DNA of 42,431 nt from Lachnospiraceae bacterium (GTDB taxonomy: Bacteria > Bacillota > Clostridia > Lachnospirales > Lachnospiraceae): assembly GCA_022787145.1 (NCBI GenBank), contig JALFVM010000050.1, forward strand, positions 65,161 to 107,591, given 5' to 3'. The notes beneath the pieces were generated by a model. That model was not told the origin of the DNA. It searched no databases and worked only from the letters and a program-made list of their open reading frames with translations. Position 1 is the first letter of the stretch. Each line of letters starts with the position of its first letter. The translations under genes were made by a program, and so were the position numbers. Below, piece by piece: positions 7,749-16,299 of this stretch.

Positions 7749-10052
7749 TTATCCTACGGTTCGAACCACATCAAGCACACTTTCCACCTGTCGAATTTTT
7801 TCAATGACACTGTGAAGTTCTTCTTTGCTTCCAATTTCAAAACTCATGGAAATCGTTGCTTTTTCCTGCTTGCTGGTACGGCTGTTGGTACCTCTTACAT
7901 CAATCTTTCGCTCAGTAAAAATCTTCATGATATCAACAAGAAGACCCGTGCGGTTATTAGCAAATATACTCAGCTCTGCCAGATATTTTTCCTCTGCCTT
8001 TGTTCCCGGATTCTGCCACTCTGCCTCGATCAGACGTGCCCGGTCCATCTCACTCATACTCAACACATTGACACAATCGGTTCTGTGGATGGATACACCG
8101 CGTCCTCTCGTCACAAAGCCGACAATCTCGTCGCCAGGAATTGGGCTGCAGCATTTGGAAAAGCGAACAGCCACATCATGGATGCCCTTGACCACAATTC
8201 CTCCTTTTTCTTTGCGGGTTGCTGCTTTTTCTTGGTTTTCCCGTACTGCCTCCAGAACATCCTCGTCTGTCATTTTCGCTACATTGTCCTTGTTATAGCA
8301 GTCGATCAGTTTATTCAGGACCTGTCCCTCTTTCAGGCCGCCATGTCCGATGGCTGCCAGCACAGAATCCCAGTCACGGAATCCATATTTGCGCATAACA
8401 GATTCCATATATTTTGATTTTGTATATTTACTAAGCTGTACACTCTTAGAACGAGCATAAGCAGCCAGAAGCTCTTTTCCTTTCTGGATATTGTCTTCTT
8501 TCAGTTCCTGTTTGAACCAGTTGTTGATCTTATTTTTTGCCTGTGTGCTCTTGACCAGCTTGAGCCAGTCACGGCTTGGCCCCTGCGAATTCTGAGAAGT
8601 AATAATCTCAATTCGGTCACCGTTTTTGATCACATATTCGATTGGCACGAGTTTCCCGTTCACACGGGCGCCTACCATCTTATTGCCGACTGCACTGTGA
8701 ATGCTGTATGCAAAATCAATCGGTGTAGAACCTGCCGGCAGTGTTTTGACATCGCCTGCGGGAGTAAAACAATAAACATTATCTGCAAACAAATCCAGAT
8801 CACTCTTAAGCAGACTCATAAATTCACGGTTGTCTGACATATCACGCTGCCATTCCAGAATCTGGCGGAGCCAGCTTAATTTTTCTTCCTCGCTCTGGCT
8901 TGGCGGACGCTTTCCATCGGAAGATTCTTTATATTTCCAGTGCGCAGCAATACCAAATTCTGCTGTCTTATGCATCTCGTAAGTACGAATCTGAATCTCA
9001 AACGGCTGTCCGGTAGGTCCGATCAGTGTCGTATGCAGAGACTGATACATATTCGGCTTCGGCATCGCAATATAATCCTTAAAACGTCCCGGAATCGGTT
9101 TATACATTTCATGAATGACGCCAAGCGCTGCGTAACAGTCCTTGACTGTATCCACCAGAATACGAACTGCAAACAGATCATAAATCTGATCCAGCGTCTT
9201 ATCCTGGTTAACCATCTTTTTATAAATACTGAAGAAATGTTTGACACGACCTGCAACCTGCGCCTCGATTCCAGCTATTCTAAGATGATCTTTTACCGCT
9301 TCTACAATTCTGTTGACAAACTCCTCACGTGCACTTTTTCGCAGCGCAATTTTATCAACCAAATCATAATACACATCCGGCTTCAGATATTTCAAAGACA
9401 AATCATCCAACTCCACTTTAATCTTGGAAATACCAAGACGCATGGCAATCGGCGCATAGATGTCCATCGTTTCTCTTGCCTTCTCCTGCTGTTTATGGGG
9501 CGGCATATACTGCAGTGTTCTCATATTGTGAAGACGGTCTGCGAGCTTAATCAGAATCACACGGATATCCTTTGCCATGGCAAGGAACATCTTTCGAAGA
9601 TTCTCCGCCTGCACCTCTACTTTATCGGCTGAATAACTCAGCTGACCCAGCTTTGTCACACCATCTACCAAAAGAGCAACCTCTGCCCCAAACTGCTGTG
9701 TAATCTCTTCCGTGGTCATAATGGTATCTTCCACAGCATCGTGAAGAATTCCGGCCACAATCGTTTCTTTGTCCAATTCCAAATCTGCAAGAATAATCGC
9801 CACACACAGCGGATGAATGATATACGGCTCACCGGACTTGCGCATCTGTCCCTCATGGGCAGTCTTCGCCACCAAATAAGCACGTTCAATCATAGAAATA
9901 TCATCCGATGGATGATATTTTCTGACACTATTGATCAGTTCTTGATACAAAATCTCAGGACTTGTAAAATCTTTCATTGCTTTTACACTGGCATCCGCTT
10001 TTTTTATGGTATCTAATTTTTCCTGCATCGTAGCTGCATTTTTCTCTCCCAC
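7749..10052 (-). CDS. rel: Bifunctional (p)ppGpp synthetase/hydrolase
   Basis: The 767-residue protein is a long RelA/SpoT homologue that makes and degrades (p)ppGpp. Visible domains in order: HD hydrolase (about 50-200, with HPLCVAIIL, GILHDAVEDT and LADRLHNMRTL), synthetase (about 240-370, with RFKDYIAMPKPN and YQSLHTT), TGS (about 410-470), helical/zinc-finger region with VRFSKCCSPIPGDEI, and C-terminal ACT (about 690-767). Both catalytic halves look intact. The start is GTG at 10052 with AGGTGAT upstream. It is first in an operon with its own promoter (10123-10151). The adenine phosphoribosyltransferase gene that often separates recJ and rel in Firmicutes is absent here. Confidence 0.95.
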   Translation of the reverse strand: MGEKNAATMQEKLDTIKKADASVKAMKDFTSPEILYQELINSVRKYHPSDDISMIERAYLVAKTAHEGQMRKSGEPYIIHPLCVAIILADLELDKETIVAGILHDAVEDTIMTTEEITQQFGAEVALLVDGVTKLGQLSYSADKVEVQAENLRKMFLAMAKDIRVILIKLADRLHNMRTLQYMPPHKQQEKARETMDIYAPIAMRLGISKIKVELDDLSLKYLKPDVYYDLVDKIALRKSAREEFVNRIVEAVKDHLRIAGIEAQVAGRVKHFFSIYKKMVNQDKTLDQIYDLFAVRILVDTVKDCYAALGVIHEMYKPIPGRFKDYIAMPKPNMYQSLHTTLIGPTGQPFEIQIRTYEMHKTAEFGIAAHWKYKESSDGKRPPSQSEEEKLSWLRQILEWQRDMSDNREFMSLLKSDLDLFADNVYCFTPAGDVKTLPAGSTPIDFAYSIHSAVGNKMVGARVNGKLVPIEYVIKNGDRIEIITSQNSQGPSRDWLKLVKSTQAKNKINNWFKQELKEDNIQKGKELLAAYARSKSVQLSKYTKSKYMESVMRKYGFRDWDSVLAAIGHGGLKEGQVLNKLIDCYNKDNVAKMTDEDVLEAVRENQEKAATRKEKGGIVVKGIHDVAVRFSKCCSPIPGDEIVGFVTRGRGVSIHRTDCVNVLSMSEMDRARLIEAEWQNPGTKAEEKYLAELSIFANNRTGLLVDIMKIFTERKIDVRGTNSRTSKQEKATISMSFEIGSKEELHSVIEKIRQVESVLDVVRTVG

Positions 10053-10122
10053 CGCTCATCACCTGCACTTTATCTTCTTAGTTTTTCATTATTCCCCTAT
10101 ATATAGTATAATTTCACCGATA

Positions 10123-10151
10123 AGTATATCATTTTTTCATCTTTTAATCAA
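10123..10151 (-). promoter_or_regulatory. rel: Sigma-A promoter of the rel operon
   Basis: On the minus strand TTGATT (10151-10146) and TATACT (10128-10123) are 17 bases apart, in an AT-rich gap between recJ and rel. This implies that rel-MBL-hemZ-HD-GYP-hisS-aspS is started separately from recJ. Confidence 0.7.
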
Positions 10152-10190
10152 TTATTAATCGTATCTGTTACATTTCTTCAAAATAAATAT

Positions 10191-11906
10191 TTATTGGTAA
10201 TTTTGTATGGTAATACGCAGCGATTCAACTCCCTGCCAGACATGAATCTGCGGATAATAGACAATACTTATTATTTCCTTTTTTTTGACAAATTTACAGA
10301 ATATATCTCCATCGCCAAAATATACCGCTGACCAAACCATTCCCGTTTCATCCATCACCTTCATCTGCACCACATTTCTGTTCTTTCCCACTACACGCGG
10401 AGACAGAATCTGAACGTTTTTCTGTGCAAACAAAGGTCTTGGATTTCCCTTTCCAAAGGGTTCCAGCATCTGAAGCTCCTGCACAAGAGAAGGCTTCACA
10501 TACGCAAGCGGCACCGGAACATCAATCGTCACCTTCGGAATCAATTCCTGCTGCGTCAGTGTACACACTTCATTGATTTTTCTGCGAAACGCTTCCACAT
10601 GTTCTTCCGGCATGGAAAGACCTGCCGCCATCGGATGGCCGCCAAACTGCGTAAGAAGCTCTTTGCATTTTGTCAGCTCATCATACATGGAATAAGCCTC
10701 AATGGAACGGCCAGAGCCCTTCACGCCTTTTTCCCCTTTCGTCAGGACAAAAACCGGTTTATAATAGCGTTCCCGAATTCGTCCTGCAATAATTCCCGCA
10801 AGACTCTCATGACAGTTTGGCAAATAGACCACCAGTACCCTGTCGTTTTGCAGCCCGGAGGTTTCCAGAACGTTCACCGCCTGCTCGACTCCGTCTGCCG
10901 TCATAGCCTTCCTCGACTCATTCATAGCCACCAGATCCCCCGCCAACCTGGCAGCCTCCATCCTGTCAGAAGCTTTTAAAAGTGCCAGAGAGCGCTGCGC
11001 GGTATCCAGTCTTCCGCTCGCATTGATACAGGGGCCAAGAACAAACCCGATATGATAGGCATTGATTTCCTTATCCGAGAGTCCGGTTGCCTCCACTAGG
11101 GCACGAATACCGGGATTTACCGGATTTTGCAGTCGCTTCAGCCCTTCTTTTACTAGAATCCTGTTTTCTCCAAGAAGATCCATCACATCTCCAACTGTCG
11201 CAATGGCAACCAGCTCCAACATTTTTTCATGCTCTGTGTGGTCGATGCCGCATTTTTGATACAAGGCAGTCACCAGTTTATAGGCGACAGCCGCACCGCA
11301 CAATTCCTGAAACGGATAACAGCAGTCCTCCTGTTTGGGATTTACAACCGCATCGGCAGGCGGCAGGATACTGACTCTGCTTCCGTCTTCTCCCTCCTCA
11401 TAGGGGATATTGTGATGATCCGTTACCAGAACCTGCATTCCCAGTTCTTTTGCAAGTGAAATTTCTTTATATGCAGCAATTCCATTGTCGCAGGTAACGA
11501 TTACGTCAATATGATCCTCAAACGCACGCCGCACCAGATGCTCATGCATTCCGTACCCATCCTGTACCCGATCCGGAATATAAGTATCCACAACTGCACC
11601 AATACGGCTCAATCCTGTCAGAAGAATATAGGTAGACATCACGCCGTCAATATCATAATCTCCGATGATTCGTATCTTTTTTTTCTCTTTCACTGCCAAA
11701 AGAATCCTATCTACCGATTTTTTCATATCTTTCATCAGCCACGGATCATAGAGATCTTCCAGCCCTCCGTGAAGATACTGTTCAATGGCCTCCTGTCCTG
11801 TGACATCACGGTTTCGGATGATTCTTGCAGTCACAGGATCAATGCGGAATCGTTTGCCGATCGCCTGAAAATCTGCCCGTTTGGCAGTCACTACCCAACG
11901 TTCCAT
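10191..11906 (-). CDS. recJ: Single-stranded-DNA-specific exonuclease RecJ
   Basis: This 571-residue 5'-3' ssDNA exonuclease belongs to the DHH phosphoesterase superfamily and acts in RecFOR recombination and mismatch repair. DHH-domain motifs are visible: GDYDIDGV, TCDNGI and TDHHNIP, then the late aspartates in AIATVGDVMDL and INASGRLD. The DHHA1 domain shows GSGRS and FGGHPMAAGL (about residues 390-430). The C-terminal OB domain contains FGKGNPRPLF. The length is normal. The ATG at 11906 follows AAGGAGAAGAGAA. It lies behind a terminator hairpin downstream of secDF and probably depends on read-through, because only 26 bases separate hairpin and start. Confidence 0.95.
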   Translation of the reverse strand: MERWVVTAKRADFQAIGKRFRIDPVTARIIRNRDVTGQEAIEQYLHGGLEDLYDPWLMKDMKKSVDRILLAVKEKKKIRIIGDYDIDGVMSTYILLTGLSRIGAVVDTYIPDRVQDGYGMHEHLVRRAFEDHIDVIVTCDNGIAAYKEISLAKELGMQVLVTDHHNIPYEEGEDGSRVSILPPADAVVNPKQEDCCYPFQELCGAAVAYKLVTALYQKCGIDHTEHEKMLELVAIATVGDVMDLLGENRILVKEGLKRLQNPVNPGIRALVEATGLSDKEINAYHIGFVLGPCINASGRLDTAQRSLALLKASDRMEAARLAGDLVAMNESRKAMTADGVEQAVNVLETSGLQNDRVLVVYLPNCHESLAGIIAGRIRERYYKPVFVLTKGEKGVKGSGRSIEAYSMYDELTKCKELLTQFGGHPMAAGLSMPEEHVEAFRRKINEVCTLTQQELIPKVTIDVPVPLAYVKPSLVQELQMLEPFGKGNPRPLFAQKNVQILSPRVVGKNRNVVQMKVMDETGMVWSAVYFGDGDIFCKFVKKKEIISIVYYPQIHVWQGVESLRITIQNYQ

Positions 11907-11932
11907 TTCTCTTCTCCTTACACGTTAAATAC

Positions 11933-11983
11933 AAAAAAGGCGCAGAGCCTTTGCATATTCAATCAGCGACCTGCACCTTTTTT
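11933..11983 (-). terminator. Rho-independent terminator after secDF
   Basis: The stem AAAAAAGGCGCAG (11933-11945) pairs with CTGCACCTTTTTT (11971-11983) with one mismatch. On the minus strand the stem ends in six T followed by GTATTT. It separates secDF from recJ and would set the recJ level by partial read-through. Confidence 0.75.
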
Positions 11984-11992
11984 CTCTTTCAT

Positions 11993-14137
11993 TTACTTTT
12001 TCGTCTGATGTGTTTTTAGCACATACCACAAAGCACCTGTCACACAAACAGAAGAATATCCACCGCAAAGAATACCTACCATCAGAGGCAAAGCAAACTC
12101 ACGGATGGAAGATACACCCAGAATAAACAGGAAGAATACCATAACCAGAGTCGTAAAGGAAGTATAAATACTTCTTGTCAGAGTCTGTGTAATACTCTCG
12201 TTTACAATCTCTGCCAGATCCTGTTTGCGCTTCATACCTCTCATATTTTCACGGATACGGTCGAAAATAACGATGGTAGCGTTGATGGAATAACCGACAA
12301 TCGTCAGCATACATGCAATAAATGTATTTCCCACGGAAACTCTTGCCAGCGCATAGAAAGCAAGAACAACCAAAACGTCATGAAGCAGTGCAAGAACGGC
12401 ACTTCCGGCAAAACGGATATCTTTGAAACGGAACCAGATATACAGCAGCATAAAGAATGTCGCTACGATGACTGCTGTGATGGCATCTCTCTGCATTTCT
12501 GAACTTACCGTAGAAGAAATACTCTCTGATGTAATCAGATCTTCGTCCACCTCAAAATTGTCCACCATAATCTGATTGAATTCCTGTCTTTCATCGAGTG
12601 ACAGCTCTCTTGTCTTGATGACTACCTGATTCGTGTCTACAACCTTTGTAGCCTGTACATTGGAATCTCCAGTCAGATTCTCTACCAGAGGAATGACCTT
12701 CTCATCCACTTCTTCCATGGACATATTTTCATTGAACGTAACTGTTGTAGCAGTACCTCCCATGAAGTCCAGACTGTAGTTAAGTGGCTTGCCTTCCGTA
12801 GCCTGATGAACGCACATCAGTACAGGACCTGCCAGCACAAGAACGATGGAAATTACAAAGAACAGTTTTCTCTTTCCAAGGAAATTCACCGGTGTTCTGT
12901 CTTTTGCCTTGCCATAGAATTTCTCATTCTGCACACCTACGGAGTACAGCGCATACATCACATATCTGGAGACAACCAAAGCGGTAAACATAGACATTAC
13001 GATACCAAGTGCCAATGTGTAGGCAAATCCCTTGACACTACCAGATCCCAGCCACATCAAAACAAGGGCTGCAATCAGTGTTGTGATATTACCGTCAAAG
13101 ATAGCAGAAAATGCTTTTTTGAAACCAGACTTGATCGCATTTCTCACGGTCACACCGGCTGCAATCTCCTCCTGAATACGCGCATAAATGATTACATTTG
13201 CATCAACAGCCATACCAATACCAAGAATGATACCGGCGATACCCGGAAGTGTCAGTGTGATATCAAACGCATTGAGTGTAATCAGAATCAATGTTGTATA
13301 AACCAAAAGTGCGATTGAAGCAACCACACCAGGTACGCGATACATCAGAATCATAAACAGAATCACAACAATCAGTCCGATGACTGCCGCTTTTAAACTG
13401 GTGTTGATGGCATCGACACCAAGCTGTGCTGCAACAACACTGGAACGAAGTTCTGTCAGTTCCAGCTTCAGACCACCGATACGGATAAAGGATGCCAGCT
13501 CTTTTGCTTCCTCAATGGAGCCCATTCCGTCAATCTGGCATTGTCCTCCTGTGATTGCTTCTTTAACAGTCGGCGCACTGATCACCTCTCCGTCATACAC
13601 GATGGAAATTTGTTTTCCTACATTTGCAGAAGTAACCTCTGCAAATTTCTCACTTCCCTCATCTGTAAAGGTCAGACTTACAATATATTCATTGTTCTTT
13701 GTCGTCTGATCCTGCGCAACCTGTCCTTCTGCGCTGGCCACATCAGAGCCTTGCAGTACTTCGTTTCCTTCTGCATCCTTGAATACCAGAGAACCAGGCT
13801 TGCCGAGATCTTCCAGAATCTCATTGGCGTCTGTGACACCTGGGATTTCCACGTTGATACGATTGTCTCCCTCCTGGTATACCTGAGCCTCCGTGCTGTA
13901 CTGTTCCACACGTTTTTGCAGCTTATAGATGGTATCATCCATATCTTCACTGCTTGGATTCTTGTCTTTTGTCTGATATGTAATGCTGACACCACCGGAC
14001 AGATCCAGACCAAGATTAATATTCTTCGCCGCACCTGTTCCCGTCGGTCCCCATCCTACTATTGCGGTGTAGGAAAGAAAACCGAGAATCACAGCAGTCA
14101 GAACAAGAACAAGAATTCCTCTCTTCTTCTTCATCAT
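11993..14137 (-). CDS. secDF: Fused protein translocase subunit SecDF
   Basis: One 714-residue chain carries both SecD (about residues 1-425) and SecF (about 435-714). These are membrane proteins that use the proton gradient to assist Sec-dependent export. Each half has a first transmembrane helix, a large extracytoplasmic domain and five more helices. Visible motifs include LGLDLSGGVSI, GMAVDANVIIYARI and GNITTLIAALVL in the SecD half, and DFMGGTATTV and YSINATIVIFDRIREN in the SecF half. The two start codons in a row (14137 and 14134) follow AAAGGA. The gene begins 17 bases after scfB, linking export to the SCIFF peptide operon. Confidence 0.95.
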   Translation of the reverse strand: MMKKKRGILVLVLTAVILGFLSYTAIVGWGPTGTGAAKNINLGLDLSGGVSITYQTKDKNPSSEDMDDTIYKLQKRVEQYSTEAQVYQEGDNRINVEIPGVTDANEILEDLGKPGSLVFKDAEGNEVLQGSDVASAEGQVAQDQTTKNNEYIVSLTFTDEGSEKFAEVTSANVGKQISIVYDGEVISAPTVKEAITGGQCQIDGMGSIEEAKELASFIRIGGLKLELTELRSSVVAAQLGVDAINTSLKAAVIGLIVVILFMILMYRVPGVVASIALLVYTTLILITLNAFDITLTLPGIAGIILGIGMAVDANVIIYARIQEEIAAGVTVRNAIKSGFKKAFSAIFDGNITTLIAALVLMWLGSGSVKGFAYTLALGIVMSMFTALVVSRYVMYALYSVGVQNEKFYGKAKDRTPVNFLGKRKLFFVISIVLVLAGPVLMCVHQATEGKPLNYSLDFMGGTATTVTFNENMSMEEVDEKVIPLVENLTGDSNVQATKVVDTNQVVIKTRELSLDERQEFNQIMVDNFEVDEDLITSESISSTVSSEMQRDAITAVIVATFFMLLYIWFRFKDIRFAGSAVLALLHDVLVVLAFYALARVSVGNTFIACMLTIVGYSINATIVIFDRIRENMRGMKRKQDLAEIVNESITQTLTRSIYTSFTTLVMVFFLFILGVSSIREFALPLMVGILCGGYSSVCVTGALWYVLKTHQTKK

Positions 14138-14154
14138 AGCTTTTTATTTCCTTT

Positions 14155-15525
14155 CTAATTTTCTTCCGCCAAAGCAGCCTTTATCATAATCGCACATTCC
14201 ACACGTTTTCGCTGCAGTTCACATCCAATCTCATAGGTAGAATTGATCGTTCCATGCATGTTGAACGAATTTGCCGCACAGCCTCCGCTGCAGTAAAATC
14301 TGGCAAAGCATTTTTTACATTCTTCCTTTGTGTATACATTACAATGACGGAATTCCTTCTGAATCTCAGGAGTCTTGATTCCCTCCCAGACATTTCCCAT
14401 CAAAAATTCCTCAGTTCCGACAAACTGATGGCAGGGATACAAATCGCCCCACGGAGTTACAGCCAGATATTCTGTTCCGGAACCACATCCGGATAATCTT
14501 TTGTACACACAAGGTCCTCCGGTAAGATCAATCATGAAATGGAAGAAATTAAATCCATTTCCTTCCTTTTCTCTTTTGATCATCTCTCTCGCCAGCGCAT
14601 CATATTCTTCAAAAATCTGTGGGAGATCTTCTCTTCGAATTGCATAATCGGCCTCATCCGGTGCTACAACCGGCTCCACGGAAATCTGTTTAAATCCCTG
14701 ATCTGCCAGGCTCAGCACATCTTTGGAGAAATCAAGATTGTAATGTGTAAAAGTGCCTCTTACATAATACTTGTCCTGATGACGGCTCTCTGCAAATTTC
14801 TTGAATTTCGGCAGGATCAGATCGTAACTTCCAGCTCCCTTCGGGAACGGTCTCATATGATCATGAACTTCTTTTCTTCCGTCAATGCTGAGCACGACAT
14901 TGCCCATCTCCTGATTGGCAAATTCCATAATCTCGTCGTTTAACAAAACGCCATTTGTCGTAAGCGTAAAACGGAAATTCTTGTTGTGGATTTTCTCCTG
15001 CTCACGCCCGTAACGAACCAGCTCCTTGACTACCTGCCAGTTCATCAGAGGCTCGCCGCCAAAGAAATCCACCTCCAGATTTCTTCTGCTTCCGGAATTG
15101 GCAATCAGAAAATCCAGTGCCTGTTTTCCTGTCTCATAAGTCATCAGTTCCCGATGTCCATGATATTCTCCCTCTTCCGCAAAACAGTAGCGGCAAGCAA
15201 GGTTGCAATCATGCGCAATATGAAGACAAAGAGCCTTCACCACCGGTTCATGATGTTCCGAAAACTGCTCAATTGCATTTTCGTAGATGTCTGTTGTAAA
15301 CAGCATGTCCTTGTCTTTCAGTTCCTGAATCTCCTCCAGGGCATTCTCTATATCCTGCGCAGGATAAGTATCATTCAGAATCTCTGAAATCTGCTCGGCC
15401 GTCTTTCCCTCATCCAGAAGACCGACCGCATCATAAACAAGTTCATCTACAACGTGAATGCATCCGCTGTTGATATCTAAAATAATGTTGTATCCATTAT
15501 TTTTATAACGATGTACCAGACTCAT
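14155..15525 (-). CDS. scfB: SCIFF peptide maturase (radical SAM/SPASM, thioether cross-linking)
   Basis: This 456-residue radical SAM enzyme modifies the SCIFF peptide encoded just upstream. The N-terminal 90 residues form the peptide-recognition (RRE-like) region. The radical SAM motif CNLACRYC (CxxxCxxC) lies near residue 107 and GGEPLMN follows. The SPASM region holds the cysteines in CVYKRLSGCGSG, YPCHQF and CKKCFARFYCSGGC for the auxiliary clusters. From family knowledge, the Clostridium thermocellum counterpart CteB installs a Cys-to-Thr thioether. The ATG at 15525 follows AAGGAA. A hairpin terminator lies between scfA and this gene. Confidence 0.95.
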   Translation of the reverse strand: MSLVHRYKNNGYNIILDINSGCIHVVDELVYDAVGLLDEGKTAEQISEILNDTYPAQDIENALEEIQELKDKDMLFTTDIYENAIEQFSEHHEPVVKALCLHIAHDCNLACRYCFAEEGEYHGHRELMTYETGKQALDFLIANSGSRRNLEVDFFGGEPLMNWQVVKELVRYGREQEKIHNKNFRFTLTTNGVLLNDEIMEFANQEMGNVVLSIDGRKEVHDHMRPFPKGAGSYDLILPKFKKFAESRHQDKYYVRGTFTHYNLDFSKDVLSLADQGFKQISVEPVVAPDEADYAIRREDLPQIFEEYDALAREMIKREKEGNGFNFFHFMIDLTGGPCVYKRLSGCGSGTEYLAVTPWGDLYPCHQFVGTEEFLMGNVWEGIKTPEIQKEFRHCNVYTKEECKKCFARFYCSGGCAANSFNMHGTINSTYEIGCELQRKRVECAIMIKAALAEEN

Positions 15526-15558
15526 GGTAATTTTTCCTTCCTAAATACACTATAAACG

Positions 15559-15590
15559 CCAAAAACAGCGGCTCGCCACCGCTGCTTTGG
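15559..15590 (-). terminator. Attenuating terminator between scfA and scfB
   Basis: CAGCGG and CCGCTG form a GC-rich stem with a 7-base loop, extended by CCAAA/TTTGG across a small bulge; on the minus strand the core stem is followed by five T. It sits 20 bases after the scfA stop, so abundant peptide mRNA and sparser maturase mRNA would be expected. Confidence 0.65.
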
Positions 15591-15609
15591 TATGCACATA
15601 TCTTAAAAA

Positions 15610-15753
15610 TTATTTTGTATGCTCACAGCTCTGATTTCCTACTGTGCAGGATGTCTTACAAGCTGACTGGCAGGATGTCTGACACTCACCGCATCCACCT
15701 TTTTTTACTGTATTCTGCAGGTTCTTTGTATTTAATGTTTTGATGTGTTTCAT
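15610..15753 (-). CDS. scfA: SCIFF ribosomal peptide precursor (six cysteines in forty-five)
   Basis: The 47-residue peptide begins MKHIKTLNTKNLQNTVKKGG, the usual conserved leader, and then carries six cysteines in the core (CGEC, QTSC, QSAC, KTSC, NQSC). This matches the near-invariant SCIFF family of Clostridia. The open frame extends upstream to 15852, but the ATG at 15753 is chosen because GGAGGA lies 9 bases before it and family members start MKHI. The mature role is not established. The maturase is the next gene and secDF follows, which fits an exported or membrane-associated product but does not prove it. Confidence 0.95.
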   Translation of the reverse strand: MKHIKTLNTKNLQNTVKKGGCGECQTSCQSACKTSCTVGNQSCEHTK

Positions 15754-15808
15754 TGTAATCATTCCTCCAAAAACTTTTCTTATTTCCACTTTCATGGTTA
15801 TCGCATAC

Positions 15809-15836
15809 AGTATAACACATAATATAGATTTTTCAA
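15809..15836 (-). promoter_or_regulatory. scfA: Sigma-A promoter of scfA
   Basis: On the minus strand TTGAAA (15836-15831) and TATACT (15814-15809) are 16 bases apart. This leaves a leader of about 50 bases before the scfA start. Confidence 0.7.
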
Positions 15837-15875
15837 AGTTTTTTTTATGCAAAACAGAAGCTTTCTGGTTGCTTT

Positions 15876-15893
15876 ATTACTATTCACAGTAAC
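15876..15893. repeat. Degenerate copy of the GTTACTGT palindrome
   Basis: ATTACTATTCACAGTAAC differs by two bases from the exact copy at 24775-24792. No matching 8-base flanks are seen here, so it is either an old insertion or a chance resemblance. It lies just past the stop of the TIGR04086 gene, about 40 bases upstream of the scfA -35 box. Confidence 0.45.
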
Positions 15894-15905
15894 GATTTCT
15901 GACGT

Positions 15906-16256
15906 CTATGCCAGCATTCCGCCAAGCATTCCGCCAACCGTACAAAACAGCAGCGAGAACATCATCTGCAAAAAATTGATGGCAATGCCACGCTCTATGA
16001 TACAGGAAACAGCTGTCAAAAGCAGAAAGTAAGAAATTCCTGCTGCCGCTCCCCAGAAGAATTTCCTTTGCCGGACTCTTCTTCCCACAAGATATCCTCC
16101 AAAAAAGCAGGACAATATGTACACTGCCGTAATACACGCTCCCACTGTTTTTTCTCCAAGATCAAAGCGAAACAGCAAAAAAGCCACCACAGCCAGCAAG
16201 ATCAGCGTCAGAAAATAAGCCCCTGTCAATGCCTTTAAAAGACTTTTTCCCTTCAT
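15906..16256 (-). CDS. TIGR04086 (YrzE-like) family small membrane protein
   Basis: The 116-residue protein is predicted to span the membrane four times (hydrophobic stretches near residues 10-30, 38-58, 67-87 and 93-114) with short basic loops such as GRRVRQRK. Glycine-rich helix ends (FFGGYLVGR, GGMLGGML) fit the TIGR04086 family of Clostridia and Bacilli, which has no assigned function. The ATG at 16256 has GGGAGGGG 7 bases upstream, and that ribosome site is part of a terminator-like hairpin (16264-16291). It is followed by scfA, which has its own promoter. Confidence 0.8.
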   Translation of the reverse strand: MKGKSLLKALTGAYFLTLILLAVVAFLLFRFDLGEKTVGACITAVYILSCFFGGYLVGRRVRQRKFFWGAAAGISYFLLLTAVSCIIERGIAINFLQMMFSLLFCTVGGMLGGMLA

Positions 16257-16263
16257 AAAAACA

Positions 16264-16291
16264 CCCCTCCCATATCAATATATGGAAGGGG
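16264..16291 (-). terminator. Hairpin that both terminates the repeat-protein gene and holds the next ribosome site
   Basis: CCCCTCCCATAT (16264-16275) pairs with ATATGGAAGGGG (16280-16291) with one mismatch and a 4-base loop. On the minus strand it is followed by TGTTTTT and then the ATG of the TIGR04086 gene. The descending arm contains that gene's ribosome site GGGAGGGG. Confidence 0.6.
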
Positions 16292-16299
16292 GCATAAAA

